Positions 1 through 5,353 of a DNA stretch of 5,353 nucleotides are shown one piece after another (the stretch's first letter is position 1; each line of letters begins with the position of its first letter). Both the position numbers and the translations under genes were made by a program. Below the pieces are notes generated by a model, which was given only the letters and a program-made list of their open reading frames with translations, did not search any database and was not told the origin of the DNA. This stretch comes from Alphaproteobacteria bacterium (GTDB lineage: Bacteria; Pseudomonadota; Alphaproteobacteria; JAEULC01): contig JADZDN010000083.1 of NCBI GenBank assembly GCA_020851015.1, positions 1-5,353 of the forward strand, given 5' to 3'.

Positions 1-480
1 ACGCCGGAGTTCCGCAACCGGCTGGACGCGATCATCTCGTTCAAGAGCCTGACGCCCGAGATCATCAGCCGCGTGGTCGACAAGTTCGTCATGCAGCTCG
101 AGCACCAGCTGGGCGATCGCCAGGTGACGATCGAGCTGACCGACGCCGCGCGCGGATGGCTGGCCCAGAAGGGCTACGACCGCCAGTTCGGCGCACGGCC
201 GCTGGCGCGCGTGATCCAGGAGAACATCAAGAAGCCGCTGGCCGAGGAACTGCTGTTCGGGCGGCTGTCGAGCGGCGGCACCGTCCGGGTCGACCTCGTG
301 GACGGCAAGCTCGCCTTCAGCTACCCGACGCCGGCGCTGCCGCCGAAGCGGGCCGAGGGTGCGGGCGAGGATCCGGACACCGGGCCGGGCAGCGGGCCGG
401 GCAGCGGCCCCGAGCATCCGCCGGAAGGCCCGCAGGACGGGTCGGGCGGCGGGCAGAAAGTGCCGGAAACGGTGCCGTAG
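1..480 (+). CDS. clpA: ATP-dependent Clp protease ATP-binding subunit ClpA, C-terminal part
   Basis: This is the 3' end of a gene that begins outside the window; 159 residues are visible, ending in TAG at 478-480. ClpA is the AAA+ unfoldase that feeds substrates, including N-degron substrates delivered by ClpS, into the cytoplasmic ClpP peptidase. The first visible residues, TPEFRNRLDAIISF, match the sensor-region motif of the second AAA+ module. The stretch KGYDRQFGARPLARVIQE followed by KPLAEELLFG is the conserved C-terminal D2-small domain of Hsp100/ClpA proteins. After the last conserved strand (about visible residue 107) comes a tail of roughly 50 residues. It is rich in Gly, Pro, Glu and Asp, contains a GPGS repeat and is probably disordered; this is longer than I expect for ClpA. 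ClpB is the main alternative, but the end of the fold reads as ClpA. No clpS or clpP is visible. Confidence 0.93.
   Translation, partial: TPEFRNRLDAIISFKSLTPEIISRVVDKFVMQLEHQLGDRQVTIELTDAARGWLAQKGYDRQFGARPLARVIQENIKKPLAEELLFGRLSSGGTVRVDLVDGKLAFSYPTPALPPKRAEGAGEDPDTGPGSGPGSGPEHPPEGPQDGSGGGQKVPETVP
382..405 (+). repeat. Two tandem 12-bp units in the clpA tail
   Basis: GGGCCGGGCAGC occurs twice in perfect tandem and encodes GPGSGPGS inside the low-complexity tail of ClpA. The 12-bp unit keeps the reading frame, so copy number could vary by slippage without breaking the protein. Confidence 0.8.
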
Positions 481-488
481 GGGTGTGA

Positions 489-515
489 CTCGTCCTTCGA
501 CAGGCTCAGGACGAG
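489..515 (+). repeat. Short palindromic intergenic repeat R1, just after clpA
   Basis: The arms CTCGTCCT (489-496) and AGGACGAG (508-515) form a perfect 8-bp stem around an 11-nt loop. The element begins 8 nt after the clpA stop and is followed by TTTCTATT (520-527), so it may also work as the clpA transcription terminator, although the T run is broken. It shares its end sequences TCCTTCGA and CTCAGGA with three other repeats in this window. I remember such elements as widely scattered REP-like repeats in proteobacteria; that is from memory, not a search. Confidence 0.8.
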
Positions 516-573
516 GACGTTTCTATTGGCCTCGTCCTTAGTCTGCTGGCGTCATGCTGGGCTTCTTGCTATC

Positions 574-606
574 GGCCTCATCCTGAGCTTGTCGAAGGAT
601 GAGGCC
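574..606 (-). repeat. Short palindromic intergenic repeat R2, inverted relative to R1
   Basis: GGCCTCATCCT (574-584) and AGGATGAGGCC (596-606) form a perfect 11-bp stem. The 11-nt loop, read on the minus strand, has the same layout as R1: TCGA, a 4-nt interior (CAAG instead of CAGG), then CTC. R2 lies 58 bp from R1 in opposite orientation, so the pair resembles a REP doublet. It begins 8 nt downstream of the stop codon of the small minus-strand membrane protein gene and may stabilise or end that transcript, but no T run follows. Confidence 0.85.
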
Positions 607-614
607 TTCTTCGC

Positions 615-785
615 CTACGACCCTAGCGCCGCCAGGGCCGCGCCGCCGACCGCGACGAAGATCGCCGCGGTCACGGCCAGGTAGGTGAAGCCCCGCATCA
701 CGGTGTTGCCGCAGCGCCGGCCCAGGCTCGGCTTGCACGGCTCGATTTGCGCCATGGGCTGCTGGATGTCGGTTGCGTAGATCAT
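615..785 (-). CDS. Small single-span membrane protein, unknown function (56 aa)
   Basis: I do not recognise this protein. A polar N-terminal part (residues 1-31) contains two cysteines, C17 and C25, and basic residues around R23-R24 and R31. It is followed by one hydrophobic helix, about residues 33-53 (FTYLAVTAAIFVAVGGAALAA). By the positive-inside rule the N-terminus would face the cytoplasm. The start is the ATG at 785-783, because GAGG at 795-792 on the minus strand lies 6 nt upstream, a good ribosome binding site. The longer open frame upstream has no such signal and overlaps the TPR gene. It lies 142 bp downstream of that gene and may have its own transcript. A chance frame is possible in such GC-rich DNA, but the ribosome binding site together with a clean membrane helix argues for a real gene. 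Confidence 0.66.
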   Translation of the reverse strand: MIYATDIQQPMAQIEPCKPSLGRRCGNTVMRGFTYLAVTAAIFVAVGGAALAALGS

Positions 786-788
786 GTC

Positions 789-795
789 CCACCTC
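789..795 (-). promoter_or_regulatory. Ribosome binding site of the small membrane protein gene
   Basis: On the minus strand GAGGTGG precedes the ATG at 785, with GAGG spaced 6 nt from it. This decides the short start over the longer open frame. The rest of 786-927 holds no other gene or clear promoter that I can support. Confidence 0.6.
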
Positions 796-927
796 GTGCC
801 TGCACTTGCCCGCCGCCCGATTCCTGGGCCAGGGCCATCGTTGGACACGAACTTGAGGGGGGAATGTGGCGAAATCTGCGGCCGGAAACCGGGGAATTGT
901 GGCGATGCCGTGGCGGTGGGCCGGGAT

Positions 928-1626
928 TCAATCCGTCGCGTCCGCTTTCCGGTTCCAGTATTCCGCCCGCACCGCGTCCAGCGCCTGGCCATAGAGGCCC
1001 TCGGCGTAGACCCGCGCCAACAGCGCCATGGCGCCGAAATGCCCCGCCTCGGCCGCGCGGACCAGCCAGGGCACGGCGGCGCCCGGATCGGCCGGGACGC
1101 CGCGGCCTTCCAGCAGCGCCTCGGCAATGCCGTTCATGGCGATGCGGTCGCCCAGCGCTGCCAGGCGCAGGTTCGCCCGATAGGCCTCGGTTTCGCGGCC
1201 CGTGCGCTCGTAGACCAGGACGGCGATCTTGTTGGCCTCGAACGGTTGGGGGTCCAGCGCCAGCGATCGTTCGATCGCCTTGGCCGCGTCGGCGAACCGA
1301 TAGTCCGTCGCCAGCGCCGCCGCGTACTCGTACCAGGCCAAGGCGTCGGTCTGCTTCTCCTCCGCGATGGCGCCGAACTCGTTGGCGCCGCCCATCCCGT
1401 CGCCGATATCGAGCAACGCGCGGCCGAGATGCCGGCGCAGCGCGACATCGCCGGGCGCGGTCTTCAGCGCCTGGTTGCAGGCCAGCACCTTGTCCTGGCC
1501 CCGCGCGATGGCGCAGCTCCGCGCCCAGTCCTGGGCGGCCAGCGGCGATGCGACAAGGCAGAGGGCCATTGCGGCGGCGCGGTGGACCAGCATGCGGCCA
1601 ACCATGCGCCGGCCCATTCCCGCCAT
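928..1626 (-). CDS. Secreted TPR/Sel1-repeat protein (232 aa)
   Basis: This is probably a periplasmic helical-repeat protein of unknown partner. The N-terminus has basic residues (R6, R7, R11, R16), a hydrophobic core and ALCLVASPLAAQ, a signal peptide with likely cleavage near residues 31-32. After it, C38 and C50 flank the first helix pair and could form a disulfide in the periplasm. Residues about 60-150 read as degenerate TPR helices (WYEYAAALATDYRFADAAKAIERSLALDP). Residues 164-210 carry a Sel1 pattern (EGRGVPADPGAAVPWLVRAAEAGHFGAMALLARVYAEG). Such repeats usually act as protein-protein scaffolds. The ATG at 1626-1624 overlaps the panC stop by 1 nt (TGATG) and lacks a Shine-Dalgarno sequence, so translation probably restarts after PanC. 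In-frame ATGs at residues 4, 8 and 12 would also leave a workable signal peptide. Confidence 0.85.
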   Translation of the reverse strand: MAGMGRRMVGRMLVHRAAAMALCLVASPLAAQDWARSCAIARGQDKVLACNQALKTAPGDVALRRHLGRALLDIGDGMGGANEFGAIAEEKQTDALAWYEYAAALATDYRFADAAKAIERSLALDPQPFEANKIAVLVYERTGRETEAYRANLRLAALGDRIAMNGIAEALLEGRGVPADPGAAVPWLVRAAEAGHFGAMALLARVYAEGLYGQALDAVRAEYWNRKADATD

Positions 1627-2504
1627 CAAGGCGCCGCGACCGGGGTCACCGGGATGTTATCGATCAGGCGCGTGCGCCCGATCCAGGCGGCGGCGAACAG
1701 GCGCGCGCCGGGCGCCGCGCGGTCCAGCCCGCGCAGCGTCGCGCCGTCCGCCAGCGTCACGTAGTCGATCGCGGTAAAGCCGGATTGCGTCAATCCGATC
1801 CTTGCTTGCTCGAGGACAGCGGCGGCCGGCGCGCCCGCCGCGACGCGGCGGACGGTTTCGTTCATCAGCCGGGGCAGGGCGGCGGCGGCGCGGCGTTCGT
1901 CGGCGCTCATGTAGGCGTTGCGCGAGGACATGGCGAGCCCGTCCGCCTCGCGCATCGTCGCCACGCCCTCGATCGCCACGGGAATGTCGAGGTCGCGCGC
2001 GAAGCGCTTGACCACCTGGAGTTGCTGCCAGTCCTTTTCGCCGAAATAGGCGCGGTCCGGCAGGGCCTGCAGCAAGAGCTTCGTCACCACCGTCGCCACG
2101 CCGGCGAAATGCCCGGGGCGGAACGGCCCGCACAGACCCGCGGTCAGCGCGCCGCCCACGCAGACGGTGGTCGCATGGCCGTCCGGATACATCTCCGCGA
2201 CCGACGGCGTGAACAGCAGGTGCGCGCCGGCGCCGGCAAGCTTGGCGGCATCGGCCGCCTCGTCGCGCGGATAGGCGGCGAAATCCTCCTTCGGCCCGAA
2301 CTGCTTGGGATTGACGAAGATCGTCGCCACGGCGCGGTCGCATCGCTTCAGTGCCGCGCCGACCAGGCTTAGGTGCCCCGCATGCAGCGCGCCCATTGTC
2401 GGAATCAGGCCGACCGTCAGGCCCTCGCGCCGCCACGCGGCCATGTGCCCGCGCAGGTCGGCGACCGAGCGCGCGATGGGCAGGGATGCGCTTGCGGACG
2501 TCAT
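1626..2504 (-). CDS. panC: Pantothenate synthetase (pantoate--beta-alanine ligase)
   Basis: PanC joins D-pantoate and beta-alanine with ATP through a pantoyl-adenylate intermediate, the last step of vitamin B5 synthesis before coenzyme A; it is cytoplasmic. The family marks are in order: IPTMGALHAGH (34-44) with the ATP-binding HAGH signature, NPKQFGPKEDFAAYPR (65-80), GHFAGVATVVTKL (131-143), FGEKDWQQ (154-161) and MSSRN (192-196), the KMSKS-like loop. The 292-residue length is normal for the family. The ATG at 2504 was chosen because the conserved frame begins just after it and GGAG lies 10 nt upstream, inside the end of the preceding acyltransferase gene, whose stop is 7 bp away. A longer frame reaching 2564 would overlap that gene and adds no conserved sequence. 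panB and panD are not in the window. Confidence 0.97.
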   Translation of the reverse strand: MTSASASLPIARSVADLRGHMAAWRREGLTVGLIPTMGALHAGHLSLVGAALKRCDRAVATIFVNPKQFGPKEDFAAYPRDEAADAAKLAGAGAHLLFTPSVAEMYPDGHATTVCVGGALTAGLCGPFRPGHFAGVATVVTKLLLQALPDRAYFGEKDWQQLQVVKRFARDLDIPVAIEGVATMREADGLAMSSRNAYMSADERRAAAALPRLMNETVRRVAAGAPAAAVLEQARIGLTQSGFTAIDYVTLADGATLRGLDRAAPGARLFAAAWIGRTRLIDNIPVTPVAAP

Positions 2505-2511
2505 GATCGGG

Positions 2512-3684
<1,173 letters not shown>

Positions 3685-3691
3685 GTTCGAT

Positions 3692-3696
3692 CTCCT
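3692..3696 (-). promoter_or_regulatory. Ribosome binding site overlapping the toxin stop codon
   Basis: On the minus strand AGGAG lies 7 nt before the acyltransferase ATG. Its first two bases are the last two of the toxin stop codon TAG (3697-3695). Translation of the acyltransferase is therefore probably coupled to translation of the toxin. Confidence 0.75.
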
Positions 3697-4099
3697 ATCG
3701 ATCGACGGGCCAGATGGGCAGGATCGTCACCCGATGGATTGGCTTATCGACCCTCTCTGCCGTGATAAGCGCATCCGCGCGTACCGAGGCGGCAGCAGCC
3801 ACGTGCAGCGCGTCGAGCGCCGCGAGCCCAAATCGCTGAGCTATCTCCATTGCGTTTCGAACGAGCTTCGGCTCGGCGATCGCCCATACACTGACACCTT
3901 CGAAAAAGGTGCGATAGAAGGCGGCTTCATCCGTTCGACGATGGTGCACAGCCTTCGGTACCACCTCCAAGCGCAGGAAATCGCTGGCGGCAAACTTGAA
4001 TGCCGGGTTGTCCAGCACGGCCAGGGCGGGCTGGGCGCGCGGTCCGATGCCGCGGGCGGCTGCTATGAGAACGTTGGCATCGGCGAAGACCAACGGCAT
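3695..4099 (-). CDS. PIN-domain ribonuclease, VapC-family toxin
   Basis: PIN-domain toxins of type II toxin-antitoxin modules are Mg2+-dependent endoribonucleases that cleave tRNA or rRNA when their antitoxin is lost. The 134 residues show the expected acidic positions: D7 in VFADANVLIAAA, E45 in FLRLEVVP and D96 in GLAALDALHVAAA. At the fourth position E115 (LITAERVDKP) replaces the usual Asp. I recall a PIN subfamily with a similar ending (T/S-x-E, then KP and an R-V strand), so this is probably a subfamily feature rather than damage. The gene starts 9 bp after the putative antitoxin gene and its stop overlaps the next gene's ribosome binding site. GC is visibly low: 33 of 60 bases at 3841-3900, against 44 of 60 at 2881-2940 in the acyltransferase gene, which fits acquisition by transfer. 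The RNA target cannot be told from sequence. Confidence 0.86.
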   Translation of the reverse strand: MPLVFADANVLIAAARGIGPRAQPALAVLDNPAFKFAASDFLRLEVVPKAVHHRRTDEAAFYRTFFEGVSVWAIAEPKLVRNAMEIAQRFGLAALDALHVAAAASVRADALITAERVDKPIHRVTILPIWPVDR

Positions 4100-4108
4100 A
4101 CCGCCAGC

Positions 4109-4333
4109 CTATCGCGCGCCGCCTCGCCGCTCGGCGACTTCCCGCCGTATCTGCTCAGCATTGAGCAAAGGAGTGCCACTCTCCACGATCCGGCGCCGAA
4201 TGCGCCGCAATGCCGCGCCGAGCTTTGTCTTGGACGGCTGGTACGCGGGATCGCCGCGACCGCGTTTGCGGCCGGTCTTTGGTTCGGCAACCTTGGAAAC
4301 CCTCGATCTGGAGCGCATGTGTATCGCACCCAT
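4109..4333 (-). CDS. Putative antitoxin partner of the PIN toxin, Arg-rich (74 aa)
   Basis: Its position directly upstream of a PIN toxin gene, with a 9-bp gap, and its size are those of an antitoxin. The first part (to about residue 40) is very basic and without clear structure (RSRSRVSK, then PKTGRKRGRGDP) and may contact DNA or RNA. The second part, LGAALRRIRRRIVESGTPLL then AEQIRREVAERRGG, looks like two helices split by a SGTPLL turn. This matches my memory of unnamed antitoxin-like proteins found beside PIN genes; a database search was not possible. No AbrB, Phd or ribbon-helix-helix motif is obvious. The start is uncertain: ATG at 4333 (AGG 9 nt upstream) or at 4318 (69 aa, GGGTG 8 nt upstream). 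It begins 20 bp after ridA ends. The open frame continues further upstream across ridA, but that part is a shadow. Confidence 0.66.
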   Translation of the reverse strand: MGAIHMRSRSRVSKVAEPKTGRKRGRGDPAYQPSKTKLGAALRRIRRRIVESGTPLLNAEQIRREVAERRGGAR

Positions 4334-4353
4334 CTTGATGTGCCTGACTAGTA

Positions 4354-4821
4354 TCACGCCAGCTCGATGATCGCATCCACCTCGACCGCCACGTTGAGCG
4401 GCAGCGAGCCGGCGCCGACGGCGAAGCGGGCGTGCTTGCCGGCGTCGCCGAACACCTCGACCAGCAGGTCGGATGCGCCGTTGACGACCTTGGGATGGTC
4501 GGTGAAGTCGGGCGGGCAGTTGACGAAGCCGCCTACCTTGCAGACCCGCTTCACGCGGTCCAGGTCGCCGTCGCACGCGGCCTTTGCCTGGGCGATGATG
4601 TTGAGCGCGCAGAGCCGCGCCGCCTGCTGGCCCTGCTCGATCGAGTATTCGCGGCCGACCTTGCCCAGGAACTTCAATTCCCCGTTCCAGAACGTCACCT
4701 GGCCCGCGACATAGAGCGTCTTGCCCGCCACCACGTAGGGCACGTAATTCGCCGCTGGGGCGGCCGCCTTCGGCAACTCGATCTTCAGTTCCTTGAGGCG
4801 CGCCTCGATCCTGCCGGCCAT
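4354..4821 (-). CDS. RidA family protein (YjgF/YER057c/UK114), 155 aa
   Basis: RidA-type proteins hydrolyse reactive enamine/imine intermediates such as 2-aminoacrylate released by PLP enzymes, protecting PLP-dependent enzymes in the cytoplasm; they act as trimers. Visible marks are NYVPYVVAGKTLYVAGQ (25-41), NCPPDFTDHPKVVNGASDLL (101-120) and HARFAVGAGSLPLNVAVEVDAI (130-151). R132 occupies the catalytic Arg position of E. coli RidA and E147 the later acidic one. At 155 residues it belongs to the longer subgroup, against about 128 for RidA itself, so the exact substrate is uncertain. The ATG at 4821 is chosen over the open frame reaching 4980: conserved sequence begins here, GGAG lies 6 nt upstream, and the longer frame would run through a palindromic repeat. 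It is the first gene of the minus-strand cluster. Confidence 0.93.
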   Translation of the reverse strand: MAGRIEARLKELKIELPKAAAPAANYVPYVVAGKTLYVAGQVTFWNGELKFLGKVGREYSIEQGQQAARLCALNIIAQAKAACDGDLDRVKRVCKVGGFVNCPPDFTDHPKVVNGASDLLVEVFGDAGKHARFAVGAGSLPLNVAVEVDAIIELA

Positions 4822-4827
4822 CGCAAA

Positions 4828-4832
4828 CTCCG
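4828..4832 (-). promoter_or_regulatory. Ribosome binding site of the RidA gene
   Basis: On the minus strand CGGAG lies 6 nt before the ATG at 4821 and decides that start. A weak -10-like TATGCT at 4861-4856 sits further upstream, but no acceptable -35 element is present, so I do not call a promoter. Confidence 0.6.
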
Positions 4833-4907
4833 TTCGTGAAATGGAGGAAGCGGGGAGCATAGACCAGGGTCCTTGGAGTCCGCCAGCACGGGAGGCGCCG
4901 GCGACTT

Positions 4908-4946
4908 TCATCCTTCGAGACAGGCCTTCGGCCTTCCTCAGGATGA
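4908..4946 (+). repeat. Long palindromic intergenic repeat R3
   Basis: TCATCCT (4908-4914) pairs with AGGATGA (4940-4946), GAG (4917-4919) with CTC (4937-4939), and AGGCC (4922-4926) with GGCCT (4930-4934) around a TTC loop. This gives a long interrupted hairpin. Its ends, TCCTTCGA and CTCAGGA, are the same as in the short repeats beside clpA, but the interior is 18 nt instead of 4. I recall this longer form as very common between genes in alphaproteobacteria. Confidence 0.85.
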
Positions 4947-4976
4947 CGCGTTCGCGTGGAGTCCAAATTGCACGCG

Positions 4977-5017
4977 TCATCCTGAGGAGGCCCCGCAGGG
5001 GCCGTCTCGAAGGATAA
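4977..5017 (-). repeat. Long palindromic intergenic repeat R4, inverted relative to R3
   Basis: TCATCCT (4977-4983) pairs with AGGATAA (5011-5017) with one mismatch, GAG (4984-4986) with CTC (5006-5008), and GGCCCC (4989-4994) with GGGGCC (4998-5003) around a GCA loop. On the minus strand it reads like R3, with a 20-nt interior. The facing edges of R3 and R4 form an 11-bp inverted repeat: AGGATGACGCG (4940-4950) and CGCGTCATCCT (4973-4983). Confidence 0.85.
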
Positions 5018-5052
5018 GGAACCCGCCCTGACGCTGCGCACGCCCCGCGCGG

Positions 5053-5087
5053 CGATAAAGACGGGGTCTACGTTTCCGTAGACCCCG
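5053..5087 (-). terminator. Rho-independent terminator of nrdJ
   Basis: CGGGGTCTACG (5062-5072) and CGTAGACCCCG (5077-5087) form a perfect 11-bp stem. On the minus strand the loop is GAAA, a stable GNRA tetraloop, and the stem is followed by TCTTTATC, a T-rich tail. The same stem read on the plus strand has no T tail, so the direction is clear. It lies about 110 nt after the nrdJ stop, which leaves a long 3' untranslated region. Confidence 0.85.
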
Positions 5088-5120
5088 CAAGGTACAGGGA
5101 GCACTGATGACAGGCTAGTA

Positions 5121-5149
5121 GGCGGTCGCTAGCATCACCTGCGACCGCC
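5121..5149 (-). other. Hairpin in the nrdJ 3' region
   Basis: GGCGGTCGC (5121-5129) and GCGACCGCC (5141-5149) form a perfect 9-bp stem with an 11-nt loop. No T run follows on either strand, so it is an RNA structure within the transcript rather than a classical terminator. Confidence 0.6.
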
Positions 5150-5152
5150 ACA

Positions 5153-5173
5153 TGCGCCGCTTTTGGCGACGCA
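5153..5173 (-). other. Second hairpin in the nrdJ 3' region
   Basis: On the minus strand TGCGTCGC pairs with GCGGCGCA, an 8-bp stem with one T-G wobble around a CAAAA loop. It lies between the other two hairpins. Confidence 0.5.
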
Positions 5174-5180
5174 TCGCGCA

Positions 5181-5198
5181 GAGCGCCGTTCGGCGCTC
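5181..5198 (-). other. Hairpin overlapping the nrdJ stop codon
   Basis: GAGCGCC (5181-5187) and GGCGCTC (5192-5198) form a perfect 7-bp stem with a 4-nt loop. Its first two bases on the minus strand are the last two of the nrdJ TGA. There is no T tail; it may protect the mRNA end from exonucleases. Confidence 0.55.
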
Positions 5199-5353
5199 AA
5201 CTGCATCCGCTGGTGCCCCCGCACGTGTCGCATTTCAGGCACGTGCCGTTGCGCACCATCGTGAAGTTTCCGCATTCCGGGCAGGGATCGCCCTCGTAGC
5301 CCTTGAGCCGCGCGGCCCGTATGCGGTCCAGCCGCGCGTCCACCGCGTCGGCC
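5197..5353 (-). CDS. nrdJ: Vitamin B12-dependent (class II) ribonucleotide reductase, C-terminal end
   Basis: Only the last 51 residues are visible; the gene continues beyond the window. Class II reductase makes deoxyribonucleotides for DNA synthesis using adenosylcobalamin and does not need oxygen. The stretch LKGYEGDPCPECGNFTMVRN followed by GTCLKCDTCGGTSGCS is the characteristic C-terminal cysteine-rich zinc-ribbon-like tail of NrdJ. It contains CPEC, CLKC and a final CGGTSGC. The cysteines of this tail are thought to bind zinc and to re-reduce the active-site disulfide. The stop is TGA at 5199-5197. The gene is followed by its own structured 3' region and terminator, so it is probably a separate unit from ridA. 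Other zinc-ribbon proteins are possible in principle, but the tail is very distinctive. Confidence 0.9.
   Translation of the reverse strand, partial: ADAVDARLDRIRAARLKGYEGDPCPECGNFTMVRNGTCLKCDTCGGTSGCS

Noticed and set aside
1624..1629. TTG start at 1629 for the TPR protein
   Set aside because: The ATG one codon later forms the TGATG junction with the panC stop and is the more likely start.
747..2372. Plus-strand open frame of 541 codons
   Set aside because: It lies opposite panC and the TPR gene, is Arg/Pro/Ala-rich with no recognisable domain, and is the usual antisense shadow in GC-rich DNA.
4856..4861. -10 promoter box TATGCT upstream of ridA on the minus strand
   Set aside because: No acceptable -35 element at 16-18 bp; too weak to call.
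4354..4980. Longer RidA start at 4980
   Set aside because: The added N-terminus would be read through repeat R3 and is not family-like; a good ribosome binding site supports 4821.
4822..5196. Cobalamin riboswitch between nrdJ and ridA
   Set aside because: The gap is downstream of nrdJ, not in its leader, and I see no B12-box-like sequence; the hairpins fit a 3' end.

Overview
The window looks like chromosomal DNA of a GC-rich alphaproteobacterium, probably Rhodospirillales-like. I infer this from the high GC, the ClpA, PanC and B12-dependent ribonucleotide reductase sequences, the COG3146 acyltransferase, and palindromic intergenic repeats of a type I remember as common in alphaproteobacteria. 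No rRNA, tRNA, CRISPR array, transposase or phage gene was seen.

Layout. (1) 1-480, plus strand: the 3' end of clpA, whose protein carries a long Gly/Pro-rich tail. (2) 481-614: a convergent gap holding two inverted palindromic repeats and a leftover half repeat. (3) 615-4821, minus strand: a tightly packed cluster read right to left. Its genes are a RidA-family protein, a small Arg-rich putative antitoxin, a PIN-domain (VapC-like) toxin, a COG3146/DUF482 acyltransferase, panC (pantothenate synthetase) and a secreted TPR/Sel1 protein. Gaps between these genes run from 20 bp down to a 1-nt overlap. After a 142-bp gap comes a 56-residue single-span membrane protein. (4) 4822-5196: a 375-bp gap holding a second inverted pair of palindromic repeats, a strong intrinsic terminator for the gene on its right and three further hairpins. 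(5) 5197-5353, minus strand: the Cys-rich zinc-binding C-terminus of a class II ribonucleotide reductase (nrdJ).

How the genes fit together. ridA (enamine/imine detoxification), the acyltransferase, panC and the TPR gene look like one co-transcribed, translationally coupled unit. The two-gene toxin-antitoxin module sits inside it. The toxin gene is visibly poorer in GC than its neighbours, and its stop codon overlaps the ribosome binding site of the acyltransferase gene. This suggests a module that joined a housekeeping operon and was stitched into its translation.

The most interesting signals are this embedded, unusually basic toxin-antitoxin pair; the two sizes of palindromic repeat that share identical ends and bracket the cluster; and the hairpin-rich 3' region of nrdJ, which could yield a small RNA. 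I do not see a clearly new multi-gene system here.
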